64,000 nucleotides of DNA, taken from Neoceratodus forsteri (taxonomy: Eukaryota; Chordata; Ceratodontiformes; Ceratodontidae). The stretch spans positions 702,243,501 through 702,307,500 of the forward strand of contig CM057454.1 of the NCBI GenBank assembly GCA_016271365.2. Reading direction: 5' to 3'. Made by a program: the position numbers and the translations under genes. Numbering within the stretch: the first letter of the stretch is position 1; every line of letters begins with the position of its first letter. The notes under the pieces were generated by a model, which saw only the letters and a program-made list of their open reading frames with translations, had not been told where the DNA came from and searched no databases. Below are positions 1 to 12,617 of this stretch, in pieces.

Positions 1-483
1 AAACAACTTGGTGATCCTGGGCCTCCCGAGTCTGAGGAGGGTACTAATATTAATCTCTTTCTCCAGAAGTTTCTAAACAAAGTTGTTGGGCCTTCCCCTC
101 TTAATCCACAATATCGTATTGAACGTGCTCATCGCTCTCTTAGACCAAAACCTTCTATAGGAGCCCCGCCAAGACCTATCATTATTAAATTTCTAAGCTT
201 CTTGGAAAAACAACATGTTCTGTCAAAGGCAAGAGAATTACAGGCAATTCTATGGAGTGGTTCCAAGCTGGTATTACTCAGGATCTTCCCTATGAGATGA
301 GGCAAAAGCGCCAGCGTTTCATTCTACAGTTAGCAAGCTGATGCAGCAGGCATTCGCTACAAAATGATCTACCCTGCCAAGCTTCAAGTTGCCATTGATG
401 GTTCCTGGCTCTCCTATGAATCTCCAGACAAAGCGGCATCAGATCTCTCAATCAAATTACCTAACCTGTTTAAACTGGGCTGA
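1..483 (+). pseudogene. L1/Tx1-group LINE ORF1, C-terminal part
   Basis: This is the 3' end of a LINE ORF1, the RNA-binding chaperone of L1-type elements. Frame 1 reads from the window edge and contains RIERAHRSLRPKP, the hallmark motif of L1/Tx1 ORF1 proteins. It is followed by a PRPIIIKFLSFLEKQ segment and, after a frame change near 290-350, by YPAKLQVAIDGSW, which matches the usual ORF1 C-terminus. The reading ends at a TGA at 481-483. An in-frame stop at about 298 and the frame shift show it is dead. The 5' part lies outside the window. It precedes the matching ORF2 on the same strand. Confidence 0.8.
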
Positions 484-700
484 ATTGCTGAGGCAGAGCT
501 AAGAAGTTACCTCTTACTACATGCTACATTTTTGGACTTTCTTTTTTGGTTTTTGATTCCTCATTTCTCCCTCTTCTGGACTTTCTGGTGCAGCTCTCTC
601 AATCAAGTTGCCTAACCTGTTTAAATCGGGCCGAATCACTGAGACAATGCCAAGAAGCTGGCTCTTGCTACATGCTGCATTTTTGGACTCTCACCTTTTG
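444..700 (+). repeat. Direct duplication at the ORF1 end (offset about 151 bp)
   Basis: The stretch 444-555 (last ORF1 codons plus following DNA) recurs at 595-700 with substitutions. Both copies carry a TCTCTCAATCAA start, a CCTAACCTGTTTAAA block and a CTACATGCT...TTTTTGGACT block. It is a local tandem duplication inside the element. Confidence 0.75.
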
Positions 701-2083
701 TTTCTGTTTTACTTCTCTTTCTCATCTGGTTTCTCTGGTGGTGGGGGGTGGCGGCTTTGGAGTGGTCTGTTGGGAGGTTGAGTGGGTTCGGTTGTGTGGT
801 GGTTCATGGGGGGGTGGGAACCTGGGGTGCAGAGGTGGTTTCCACATGACGTGAGTCCGGTGGTCCCCCTAGTAAATATTGCTCCCCTGGTTCCTCTTGT
901 CCTTCCCAGCCCAGGTAATTAGGCTTGCTTAATCTCACAGTAAATTGAACAGAAGCACTCATTAGGATATCCTGGGAATTCATCAGGTGTAGTTGGTGGG
1001 TTGGAGAGGTTTTTGAGTAAAGGGATGAGCTGGCCCGATATTAGGCAACGAGGATTGTGGTTGTTAGGGTGAGCACTTTGGAGGGTTAGCAAGGCGTCAG
1101 TTCGACCTTGCTTGTGCCCCTAACACCTTCTATGTTTGAGAATATAATTTTACCGCTGAAGGTTTTGATGGCAGCGAAGCCTGTAATTGGCCCCTGGGCT
1201 GGGGCTGACTCTGATTCTTAGCATTACCATGGGGTCTCAGGGTTATTATTCCTCACCCTATTTAGTTCGGAATCTATGTAGGTAATGTAATCTGGTTATT
1301 TTCTTGAGGGTTTAAGGAGTGCAGGTGGCAGTTGGGGGTTGGAAGCAGGTGATGAACTAGCCAGTTAGCAATTTGTTTGGGGCTATTTTCTATAGCAAAG
1401 ACCGAATCTAGGAGACCCTGGTGGGTTCTCACTCTTTAGTGAGCTCTGGTTGTATTTAACCCAGGTTAATGGGGCTTTCTCCGTATAACCCCGAGATTTT
1501 GGTCAGGTTCTCATCTTTCCCAGTATTTTTGTAGGCCTAACCTGATTTATCTGTCTTGGGGGAGGGCTCTGTGGGAGGGTCGGCCCTGGTGGGACTGCTA
1601 AACACACCAAAGGGGGGGGAGAGCAGCCCAGATGTTTTTTTTTTCAGCCAGGAAGTTCTCAGCACTTATGAGGGGATTACTGTCTACTTATTAGCCGACA
1701 CTTCCTCAGGTTACCGGTTCATGTTTACCTTCCAGTACACTCATCTAGCGGTGGCTTTTGGGGCTTTGTTCCCTGACCTAAGCACTATTACTTTCAGTTC
1801 TTCTCAAGAAGTAGTCGAGGAACAGTTGTATATAGTTTCAGGGATGTGGAGGGTAGGGAGGGAGGAGTCTTTCTTTCTTAGTTCAGGACTTGGTAAAGGC
1901 TGTAACATTATGTCTGAAATTTATACTGCTTCAGTTCTTCTTTACTGGTCTCGAGGGGAGGGAGGATGGAGAGGTGGGATTTGGTCATTGGTGGGTTTTT
2001 GGGGGGGGAGGGCAGGATGTGCCTTCTAGGGTGGTCTGCTTTTTCATATTTTCATAGTCCATTGCTGCACTGTATATTAGATA
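484..2083 (+). other. Inter-ORF region of the first LINE
   Basis: This is 1.6 kb without recognisable coding between the ORF1 stop and the ORF2 start. It contains the duplication noted at 444-700, G-rich runs (for example 735-800 and 1555-1620) and T runs. A 157-codon open frame at 1556-2029 has no motif I recognise and is probably accidental. L1/Tx1-type elements normally have a short spacer here, and the Tx1-type copy at 24090-30500 has only about 24 bp, so an old insertion is likely. Confidence 0.5.
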
Positions 2084-5000
2084 ATGACTGTTACAGTGCT
2101 TAAAATTGCAACGTGGAATGTAAGAGGTGTCAGAGACCTAACTAAAAGGTACCAGGTTTTCAAAAACTGTGCTTTACTGAATGTTGATATTCTCTTGATG
2201 CAAGAAACCCATTTGCTCTCATCAGAAGTCAAAGGGCTTCGCCGTCAAGGTTACACTCAGGTTTTTGCCTCGGGGGTCATCCTCTAGTAAGGGGGTAGCC
2301 ATTCTGGTTAAGAAGCATATTCCCTTTCTGGCAGAAGAGCTTTTATTGGACCATGAAGGTAGATTCATTATTGTGAAAGGTTCGCTCTACAATGTGAAGA
2401 TAACACTAGGGGCAATCTATGCCCCAGTAGGGGGAACCCAGACTTCCTCATGACTTTGGCTGAAAAGTTGAGTGGACTCTACCCTGAATGCTAATAATTG
2501 GGGACTGGAATATAGCTCCCTCACAAGATTTAGATAAATCTTATAGACCTCTGAAACCTCTCCTCTTCACAGCTAGCCTTGAGGAATTTTATGGACCTAC
2601 TGGGCCTGTGTGACCCTTGGCGTTTACTTAACCCCACAAGACAACTCTTTTCCTATTACTCCCAAGTACATAAGACCTGGTCCAGAATTGACCTAATACT
2701 AGTCACCAATAACCTTCTCTCGGGAGTACTCCAGTCTGATATTGAGCCCATAGTGGTGTCAGCCCACTCGATGGCTTGGATTTTGGTGTCCCCAAACCCG
2801 CAGGTGCAAAGAGATACCGCCTGGAAACTAAACACCCAGCTTTTAAAAGACAAGGGCATAGTCTCCCATATTAGATCCCTAATCACCTCATTTGTTGAGA
2901 CCAATACAGATTCAATCGAGAGGGAGCATCTGCTTTGGTGCTCCCTTAAATGCTTCCTTAGGGGCTAATTTATTAAACTCACATCTAGGAGGAAAAAACA
3001 GAGGGAGGCCAAGATCATGTTATTGTCGAATCAAATTAGGTTGGCAGAGAATAAGTTATCCTCCTCCTCTTCCCAAGCTGATCTAGAAACCCTAATGAAA
3101 CTCAGAAACGACTACTCAGATTGGATAAGAGACAAGGCAGAATATGCTCTCCTGAAAACAAAGGCCCTCTATCTCGATCAAGGGAGAAATCGGTAAAATG
3201 CTAACTTTACGATTGAGGGAAATTGAGGGATCGAGATGGATTCCCTCATTATTATCTTCCAATGGTTCCCTTAAAACTTCTCCTACGGATATTTCACAAA
3301 TTTTTGAGTCATTTTATAAGGAACTTTACGACAGTGGTAACTTCCACCTCTCTCATTCCCTTGTGGACCAGTTTCTGGAGGGCCTTCCCCGCCCTACCCT
3401 CCAAACTCACCTAGGAGAAGCTCTGACTACTTCTATCATGGTAATAGAAGTGGAGGAGGTGATCAAGTAATTTGCTCCAGACAAAACTCCAGGACCTGAT
3501 GGCTTCCCCTCCAATTTTTATAAAACTTTTGGGAAGGAACTGGCCCTCTCCTCATGAAATTATTTGAAAACATGTTTAATGCTACCACTTGGACCCTTCC
3601 TTGCTGGAAGCCACTATTGTTCTGATACTGAAACCAGACAAATCCCCGACTGACCCTGCTAGTTACCCTAATTTCACTTCTTAATTATGACATTAAAATC
3701 CTAACAAAATCCTATCTCTTAGACTCAAAAGGTCTGGCTTAACTTGTTGAGTCCTGAACAAGTAGGTTTTGTGCAGGGCAGGTCCTCTATAGATCACCTC
3801 GCACTCTCTCACATATTTTTCAAGCCGCCCAGGACTCTCAAATCCCTATGGCTCTGATATCATTAGATGCGGAGACAGCCTTTGATAGAGTCCATTGGGA
3901 ATTTCTCTGGATTATATTAAAGGGAATGGGCTTCCCAGAGGTCTTTATTCAATGGATTAAATCAGTCTACCAATACCCTACTGCCAGAATTTATTGTAAC
4001 AGGGTTTTTTCTTCTCTATTTTCACTATTTACAGGCACCCGGCAGGGCTTCCCCCTGTCACCTTTTCTGTTTAATCTGTATCTGGAGCCTCTCCTTCTTA
4101 GAATCAAAAATTCTCCACTGGTCACGGGATGTTTCATTCAACAGCAGTCTCTGATTCTCTCGGCCTATGCTGATGATATTCTCTTACACTTGTCTAACCC
4201 CGAAGTGTCCCTAACACATATATTACACATTATAGCCCAGTTTGGCCAGGTGGCTAATTACAAGTTGAATCTAGCTAAATCAATCATATTTCCACTGAAC
4301 GTCAACACGCTTCAGGTCAACTTTTCCCAGTTTGGTATGAAATGGGCCCCCTCCTCTCTCAAATATTTAGGCATTTTCCTTACTAAAGACCCTGAACTTT
4401 TCAGGAAGATTAACCTAGACAATCTATTGATTAAAATTCAACAAGACCTTCAGAGATGGTCTGCCCTCCCTTTATCGCTGTGGGGTCGTATTAATATTGT
4501 TACAGTGAATGTGTTGCCTCGGGTTTTCTACCCACTTAGCCTAATGAACATTTTCCTACCGATGTCCTATTTTCATCACTTCCACAGGTCCATTTCCAAG
4601 TTTATTTGGCAGGGTAAACAGCCCAGGAAAGCTTTCCTAAAACTTAATTTACCCAAAGCGAAGGGAGGGCTCCATCTTCCCAACTTTATGCTCTATTACT
4701 GGGCAAGCCACATGGCAAAAATTGGGAGGTAGTACGACCAGAGGGTGGACGAGTTTCTACCAATTTGGGTACAACTTGAGAAAAAGATTCTAACCGAGTT
4801 TGGCCTTCCCCCATCCAGACTCCTCTATTATAACCTATCCACTTTGCCTCCACTTTTACAGGGAGGGCATTGGCACTTCTATCAAGGTGTTGAATCAATG
4901 CTGGCACTTTTTCAATCTCTCTCTCCCAGGGAAGACACCTCCCAACCTCTTACCCTTAATTTAAATATTAGGATCGGGGGTCTCCCGCTTTCTCTAGACT

Positions 5001-5700
5001 GGCTTCCTCAGCTGAGAGATTGCTGTGTCGATGATTTATTCTTGAATAACTCTCTTTTATCTTCCGGGGAGGTTCTGACCAAGTATAATATTCCGCAAAA
5101 TCATATTTTTAAAGTTTTCCAGTTACGACATCTAGTGGCTTCCAGCTTCGGCTCCAATTCTACACCGTCTCAAATCAAATCCTTCCTAAACCAGATACAG
5201 GAACAAGCAACTAAGGCCCATAGCATTTCTAAGCTTTATTCTTTCCAATTGGACACTAAATTCCCGGACTACCTGATTGGTTCCAAATGCTGGTCTTCTG
5301 TTCTGCCAGATACCCTTCTAGATTGGGAACAAATTTGGGTAGATACATATCGGTACCTCTCTCAAGACAGACATAGACTCACTCAATACCATATATTGAA
5401 CAACATGTATTATACCCCAGTTAAACTGGTTAAATTAAACAGACTATCTCAACCCCTATGCACAAGGTGTGTGGTATAGTGGAAGGAACCTGGTACACAT
5501 TTTCTGGTATTGTGAGAAGGTGGCTTCCTTATGGCAGTCCATCCAATCTAACTTAGACCCTCTTTTGGGCCTGGATGATTTATTCACTATAGAAGTTTGT
5601 ATCCTAGGGAAGCTTTCCAACATACAAGTGATGGAGCGTAGATTCCACATGGCCTTAATCTTGATGGTTGTCAAAAGATTGGTCCTTAGGCATTGAATGG
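2084..5700 (+). pseudogene. L1/Tx1-group LINE ORF2 (endonuclease-reverse transcriptase), broken
   Basis: Nearly full-length ORF2, which nicks target DNA and reverse-transcribes the LINE RNA. The ATG at 2084 begins MTVTVLKIATWNVRGVRD, the APE endonuclease start, followed by LLMQETH and, in a second frame, AIYAPVGG. The linker has APDKTPGPDGFPSNFYK near 3475. The RT core at 3848-4732 has LDAETAFDRVHWEFL, GTRQGFPLSPFLFNLYLEPL and the catalytic AYADDILL at about 4160. The C-terminal region (4745-5690) ends with CTRC, then a frameshift and HIFWYCEKVASLWQ, a C2HC-type zinc motif. At least six frameshifts or stops mean it is inactive. The RT resembles Tx1-like members of the L1 group more than mammalian L1. 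Confidence 0.9.
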
Positions 5701-6203
5701 ACCAATTGGTTATCTCATATGCAGAATGGATCAGTGAACTTTCTCTCTGTCTTCAGACTGAAAAGTTAATAGCAAGTTCTCGGAATTGTCTGGTTTTGTT
5801 TGAGTGGAAATGGGGTAAATTATATGCTCTTTATTTGAATTAATGTCCTGTTGGGTACACCTCTAGCTACCCTGGCACCCGATATACCTTTATGTATTTC
5901 ATATGTATCAGAATCAGCTCCTTTCTTTTTCTTCTCTTTCTTTTCTTTTGTCTTTCTTTCCCTTATAGAAGGCACATCCTGGGGTTGGGGGGATGGAGGT
6001 CTGGGGATTTGGGTGAAGGGGGTAGGGGGGTATTTCTCATTGCTTTTCCAGATTCAGGGATTTCTGTAAAATGCTATATATTGTCACTCTTCAGCTGCTA
6101 TACAGTTTATGTCATTGGTTATAATGTGTAATCCCTGTACTGTTCTCTCAGGTACCTTACCTTTATATAAAATAAAAAAGAACTATAATTTAAAAAAAAA
6201 AAA
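5701..6203 (+). mobile_element. 3' UTR and poly-A tail of the first L1/Tx1-group LINE
   Basis: About 500 bp follow the ORF2 end, including a T-rich run (5925-5970) and a G-rich run (5976-6035). An AATAAA at 6171-6176 and a terminal A tract at about 6191-6203 mark the 3' end of the element. The element therefore spans from before base 1 to 6203. Confidence 0.8.
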
Positions 6204-8650
6204 GTTGGATGTGAGCGGTCTTTCCTGAGACCTGGTTAAACAGCTGTATTCCTGACACTGAAAATTTTCAACACGTTATAAAACCTTTCGAAAGTATTGA
6301 ATTAGTAAATAAGGGTGTGGATGCCTGTTTTATATCTCAGAAAAAAATTTCAAGTGATTAAACTACCATCACATAAACAATGTCACCCTTGTGAATTTCT
6401 GTCCCTAAATATTATACTAGGGAGTAATAAAAATATTACTATCAGTGTCATCTATATTCCTCCAGGCTATATTGAAGCTGGCAATGAATTCATCACAGCC
6501 TTTGGATGTTCCCTTGCTAAGGGTCTTGAGTGGATCCTTATGGGTGACTTCAACTCAAACTGGAAAGATAAATCATCTGATGCCTTTTGAGAATTATTCT
6601 CTTCACTTGGTGTATACCTGATAATTGCATCCACTACTAGAGGCAATTATAAGACAGGCTGCCAGTAGACCTGGGACTGGATTGTGGACATTCACACTCA
6701 TAGTGTTAAAAATTGTGGCATTTTGCTTGATGGTTTGAGTGACCACAGTCCAGTCAACTGTAATCGGTCAGCTAAATTAAGTAGAACTAATCCTCTGTAC
6801 ATCACCTCTACAAATCTTAGGAATCTTGATGTCAATAAGCTGAATGCAGCTATTTTTGCCATTGACTGATCATTTCTTGTTATAGTGTCTTAATTACACA
6901 CAGCATATAAACATTTTTGCAACATTTGTAATGGCATTTGTGACCTACTAGCTTCTTTAAACAAATGTCATACTAGGGGCCACTCAGGTGACTGACTATC
7001 TTTAGATTTTTTGAGACTTATATGGGAATGCAATAGAAAATGGGCTCAGTATAGGAAAGTGATTACTCAGCTATGGTGGAATATAAACGAGCTAGAAACA
7101 GTTGCAAAAATATATTCATAAGGCAAATGGAATTTTATAAGCAAAACAGCTGAACATTTCCTGAAACTCATAAGTTCTGATTAACACTTAAGAGCTCACT
7201 GGTCACAGGAAGGAGGACAAGCCTTCCTCACTTTCCTTGGATGGCGAGATCATAAGTGAACCTACTATTTTGGATAAAAAGTTTAGTGAATCTTTTAGTG
7301 ACTTAACCTGCTATAAAACAAAGGCAGATAAGCACACTACTGAAAGTGTTGCTAAAGTGCATCAACTTTGTTATCTCATCCAACTTTTTTAAGAGACTGA
7401 CACTTGACTTGGCTTTGATTATTTGGATAAATTGAATCCACGTCCATCCTTTGATATTAATGCTTTGGACTTTAGGATTATTGCTATTTTTGCAATGATG
7501 TCAGTAACTGGTTTGGGACTATTTCTCAGGCTGTGAACACAGAACCACTAATCAGAATCATTATTCTAGCTTTCTTAAAGTTGATTGTGGTGTCCCTCAG
7601 GGCTCCATTTTGGAACAGCTACGCTATTCTCTTTTTTTTAAATCACATGCCTTCAGCTTGTCCATGTTCTGAAATGGTTCTTTTTGCAGATGATGCAGTC
7701 ATTTTTAAGAAGGGATGGATGTATAGTAGGGGTCCTAAATACTATTCTTCAAAAAGAGTTTGTTAATCTGTGAACAAGGGTCAGTGCCTGGGTGATGGTC
7801 CTCAACATCAAAAATCTAAAGTTATGATCATTAGTGGGATAAAAACATTTGGAAACAGTGAATTTTTGTTCAAAGCTCTTCATGGTGAAATTATTGAGAC
7901 AGTTAACCAATTTAAGTATTTATGAGTTACTATGCATAGCACTTTATCATATGAACCACATGTTGATAACATGGTAAAATTCAACACCTGGGTTCTGTAT
8001 ACATGGATCGGAACAACCTTTTGTCTGAAACTTGCACACCTTTGGCTAAGAGCCTACTGCTATCAGTTCTGGACTATGGATTATAATGTTACTTCCACTG
8101 TAGGTAGATGGATGTTATCTAGGTAAAAGTTTTGTATAATTCAAATTGTTGTTTTACAACTGGATTTCCATACAATATCCACCACTGTGTACTGTACCAG
8201 GCTGCACAGTTACCCTCCTTGGATGACTTTGTAAAAGTAAAAGTACTCACTTTTTTCACAAGATTATCCTGGGTAAGGCTCCCTGTTCAATCTTAGAACT
8301 GTTTCCAGTTCAGCAAAGAAATCACTGTATTAGATCTCATGCATCAACATCGTTTGGAATTCCTTTTTGCTGAACATATTTCAGCCAAAGAGTTTTTGAT
8401 TATGTTGGACAAAGTGCTTATAACCAGTTGCCAGAATCTGTTAAGTCTAGTAAATCTGTGTCTGCTTTCAGGAAACAGCTGCTTAATCTTTAAATAATCA
8501 GTCTTATTGTATCTGTGAATAATATTATTGCAATGTGTGTGTTTTATTGTTTTGTATTGTAATTTTGTAAATGCTGGTCACTGTATCCAGTGAACAAGGT
8601 GACCGTGACTGAGTGCTTTCAGAAAGGGTGACTCAATCAAGGCACCTGTG
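6204..8650 (+). pseudogene. L2-like (Jockey superfamily) LINE ORF2, heavily decayed
   Basis: An endonuclease piece at 6315-6870 shows SVIYIPPG, WILMGDFNSNW and LSDHSPVNC in order, the APE motifs of CR1/L2-type LINEs. The RT piece near 7580-7720 has a damaged GVPQGSIL-like stretch followed by VLFADDAVIF (catalytic FADD). The C-terminus at about 8398-8493 reads FDYVGQSAYNQLPESVKSS, the conserved end of this superfamily, and closes with a stop near 8494. The rest to about 8650 is 3' UTR. Stops and frameshifts are dense, so it is an old copy. Its start is fused directly to the poly-A tail of the preceding LINE, so one of the two inserted at or near the other's edge. Confidence 0.8.
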
Positions 8651-10228
8651 TTCCAGGCTACCTGGCATTAGCAACTGGATATAGGGGTAGGCGAGTACAG
8701 TGACAGGATGTTGCTATATATACATGCGGCAGGGGAAGGGACCACGTCATGTGGTGGACAGAAGGGGAGGAGGAGGTATGTGGGATGTAGTGTGGCAGTC
8801 AGCTGCAAGCTTGCCAAGTGGCTTGGTGGGTAGGTGGTGGGCTGGGGTTGGGAAGAGTGCCAGGTTCGGCTCTGGGTACATCGTTTCGGCGTTGGGTCCA
8901 GGTTTTCATTTTTTAGTTTTACACTCCCGACATGCACCCCCCTGGAGTTGAGAATCCTTAAGTAGGGGGATGTGGGAGGCTGTCACCGGTTTTCTAGTCA
9001 CTGCAAGTGTACATCGCTTTAATTAATTTTCAGTGATGTACACTTGCCCAAACATCAATCGCTATTCTGTGATCGCTGTTACGACATAGAACCGCTGGTC
9101 AAACTTGAAAATAGGCAATTTGCTCAGTGTGCCTTTCCAGGGTAAATAAAAAATGAAAATTAAATATATTTTTTAACATGCTGTATAATTAGGTGATCAG
9201 GAAGTACATGGATTTTGGGAAAAGGGTACTGAACTGGTTTTCCAAGGAAGAAATGGGTGGGGTTGGGTGCTACATATGGGTTGGGAAAGGGGGATTGGTT
9301 ACTATCTACTATATTGATTTTTCAATGAGGAGGAGATCAGTTTAGGGTACTACATGGAATGAGGAAGATGAAAACATGTTTATTGTTTTTCTGGGAAGGG
9401 GAGGGTGGCATGGGGTGCTGTGAGGGTGGGATGAAGGTGTTTATTTTCTATTAAAAATCACTCTCCCACAAAGGGGCAAATTGGCAACATGAAAAACATT
9501 GCAAAGCTTCTCGTAGCATGAAGTTTGGCAGTAAGCCAGCAAAGAAAAACTTTATAACATCTCTAGCTTTAATTCTTTCAGATGAGAGATGGTGTGCAGG
9601 AATTGGGAGCACAATTTTCATCACCGGAAACAACAAAAGGTTAGTTGATTACTTCACTGACATTTTGGGAGTCTCACTTCTTCACATATTATGAACTTGC
9701 CACGTAGTGCAATCCTGTTTGGAATGAGGTTATAAATCACCGTACTGAAGTAATTTGCCAAACGTTACAAATAGATGCTCTTATATTTTCAACTGGACAT
9801 AACCGAGAACCTTTCCAAATGCTGTCCTAGCCTTGATTGGCTAATAGTAGTGAGGGTCATAACAAAGTAGTGCATCCTAACTAGATGGAGGACCAACTGA
9901 ATGGCTACAAGAAGTGGGGCATCTGGCTTCATGGAAAAGGTTGTCATAATTGGCAACTGGTAAGGTGACAGCCTATGTAAAGTTCTGTGATCCATATCTT
10001 AAATCCACTCTGTGCTCTTCCATGCATAGTACTATCTCTATAAAATTGTAGGTGATAATATTTCAGTGTTTTAGATCACTACTATTGGCACTCATCCTGA
10101 ATTAATTGTGTCTTGCATACTGAATGTTCCTCCTACGCATATAAAATGGACTTAATATGATAATATCTATCCAGTTTGGAAAGACTATTGCTCCACAGCC
10201 AATAAATATGTTTCTTTCAACTTGTTGG
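8651..10228. other. Unassigned DNA
   Basis: About 1.6 kb with no recognisable coding. It includes a G-rich stretch (8700-8880), the hairpin at 9003-9047 and AT-rich DNA. The short open frames show no family motif. Confidence 0.4.
9003..9047. repeat. 13-bp inverted repeat with 19-nt loop
   Basis: Arms 9003-9015 (GCAAGTGTACATC) and 9035-9047 (GATGTACACTTGC) are perfect reverse complements around an AT-rich loop. This could be the core of a short palindromic MITE. No terminator or RNA context is evident. Confidence 0.8.
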
Positions 10229-10345
10229 ACTATCCATTGAAACACAGAAACAGAAAGACATAGAATCTAACAGCAGATAAGGGCTTGGTCCATTCAGTCT
10301 GCCTCTTTTTTATACTTCATTCTACCATATTGGGTTGGGAGGATG
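10229..10345 (-). mobile_element. CR1 LINE 3'-end fragment (antisense)
   Basis: The block with a GAAACAGAAAGACATAG-type start, CAGCAGATAAGG and CCATTCAGTCTGCC is the reverse complement of the CR1 3' tail seen at 41800-41842 and 62690-62737 (CTGCC...TCTATGTTTCTA). Only about 115 bp are recognisable. Confidence 0.65.
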
Positions 10346-11835
10346 TTATGCACTGGTCATTGACTTGCTTTTATTACATAGAACTTTACGAGGCTGGGGG
10401 GAGAGAAATTTTATTCAGTGGTCAATGACCTGCATTTATTATAAATGACATTACGGGCATACCAGGGCTTGGGAGGGGCACTAGCCACTGTTTCTGAGGG
10501 CGCATCTACTGCCAGATCACCTGCTGCTTGCGGCACACATCACAGATGCACCATCTGATTGGCATACTGCCACTGATGCCACAAGCTGCAGAACTTAGGC
10601 AATGAGATCCTGGCCAATGCTGAATTGGGGGCAGGGTCCTTGGTGCAGCAGCACCCTGGTGCAAGCTGTCATTGTTGCAGTTTGTGACTGAGCTTTGAGA
10701 ATCCGACTCTAAATCTCTGCACCAAAAAATTGGTCTTTTGTGCCATTTGAAAGTCTACCTTAAGAAAGAAGCAAGGCTATGAATTGCAAACAGAACTCTG
10801 CTTCCTATTCTGTTGTATTTTTTTTATTATTAATTTATTTCAAATGGTTCCCCAGGAAAGTAATACTGAGCTGGTAGCAGCTCTTTTCCAGATGTGTCGG
10901 AGAGAGAGAATAGAACAGTACAAATTCAGAGTACAATGTACAACATTAATAGAATATGGAATATGTATAACAAACTATATAATTACAAGAACACTTATGA
11001 ATAAAATTCCATTCAGTAAGTACCATACAGTAAATAGCAGGACTGGCAAAAGAACAAATAAACAGTGAGCAAAAAACAAACATAAGGAGCATGGAGTAAT
11101 AACTGAAGAACTGGGGGAGAGGGGCAGTGCTAGAGACAGTGTGTGGTGGAATACAGGTGTGTGGAATCCACCCCAATATCAGAAGTAACCACAGAAGTGA
11201 ACAGAGAAATCAAGGAGGAGAGATTTAAGAATGGGAAAGGAAGGAGCAGACCGAATGGAAGGTGGGAGAGAGAGCACCAAAGTTTAGGGAAGTGGAATGA
11301 AAAGGCAGCTTCGCTAGGAGTAGATTTCACTGATGGAAGATCAAGAGAGCAAAAGCAAGTATTGCAAGCTGAGTAAGAGGTAGAGGAGGAAGCAAGGAGG
11401 TAGAGGAGGAAGCAAGGTATAAGGGAAGGGAGATAAATCAAAATTTGGAAATAAAGGAGGAACAGTGGATTAGATGCCCGACACAAAGAGTGGAAAGTGA
11501 GAAGGAGGTATACAGTGAACAATGTTGAGTACACAGGAATTTCTCATGGACAGATCAGGAGGAGTGAAAGAGTGGTTTAGACTAGCTAAAGTGGACTTAG
11601 AAGCAGTACTGTAAACAAGGTCACCAGGGTCAAAAATTGGAAGAATCATTTTAGTGAGGATTTCTCTTCATGCAGAAAGAGGGAGGCTTCTCTTATTTTT
11701 ATAAAGTGCACTAAGTCTGGGGCAGAGCTTTTTGTGGATAGCATCCCCATAAACAAAAAGATTTGTATGGTGCCCCTCTCCTCCATACCCTATGTAGCCC
11801 TGGAGTAAATAGATGAAATATAATTTACAATAAAA
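10346..11835. other. Unassigned DNA with a purine-rich tract
   Basis: No coding similarity is recognisable. 11080-11520 is strongly purine-rich on the + strand (many GGAGGAAG-type runs), with a small local duplication around 11383-11415 (GTAGAGGAGGAAGCAAGG twice). Confidence 0.4.
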
Positions 11836-12230
11836 TTAGGCACTTTGCCTCATGCGGTCTTCCCAGACAACATCACTGCACCATATTCTACAAGCCGGAA
11901 TAGCTGGAGGGGCAACTGTCTTTATCCTTCTCTGCCTGGTTTTCAAAGTGGTCAAAATCAACACCCTTATCAGTTTGCAGGGAGTTCTTGCTCTTAAACC
12001 CCATAGACATGTGTTACGATCCTCCATCTGTACTCTACTAGAAGTGCCCAAGTTTATGTTAGACTCTGGTTTCAGGTTGTTTGCAACCTCCACCCTATCT
12101 TTGGTACACTCTCCCACCTGCATTACAAAACTGTTGCTTCCATGGAAGCTTTAAGGATGGGCTAAAGACCCATTTACTGGAGCAAAGCCAATGTAATCAC
12201 TCATTGTGGGTTTTGAACTTCTTAACTTAT
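11836..12230 (+). pseudogene. L2-like LINE ORF2, extreme C-terminus
   Basis: Frames around 11999-12190 read HVLRSSICTLLEVPK, then a decayed segment, then KDGLKTHLLEQ after a frameshift. This order (LRSS...LL.VP....FK..LKTHL) is the conserved tail of L2-type ORF2 proteins. No RT motif is preserved upstream, so this is a 5'-truncated old fragment. Confidence 0.6.
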
Positions 12231-12325
12231 GTTCACAAAAGAAAATTTCATACAACACCAGGGCAAATGCTGTGCTGCTATGTACCAGTGCTTAGGACCA
12301 AGTAAAGAAAGTGAGTAGAACTCCA

Positions 12326-12439
12326 CTGCTAAATATTTCACACTTGAAACAAGATAAAAAATATATTTTTCCATTTATTTTCTACTAATTAATGGAAAAT
12401 ATATATTTTTTCCTGTTTCAAGTGTGAAGTATTTTGCTG
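12326..12439. repeat. 114-bp near-perfect palindrome (possible MITE)
   Basis: Left arm 12326-12373 and right arm 12392-12439 are reverse complements with a few mismatches. Each contains TTCACACTTGAAAC and an AT-rich inner part, and the central spacer is about 18 bp. Size and symmetry suggest a foldback MITE or a collapsed transposon end pair. Confidence 0.85.
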
Positions 12440-12617
12440 TGGGTGCTTGTTCGCTGTTTTTTATTTTAACGTGTGTCCAGTTTTCTTCCCTTGTTATAAC
12501 TTTGTATTTTGCCAGGTATCTTATTGTTCAGCAATATTGAAAGTTTTCTCCTAGACATGTTCATGTATGTTTGACAGTTCTCATATTGTTGTAAAACTTT
12601 GTATGTAATGAATCTGT

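Noticed and set aside
1556..2029. 157-codon open frame upstream of the first LINE ORF2
   Set aside because: No recognisable domain, and it lies within low-complexity inter-ORF DNA.
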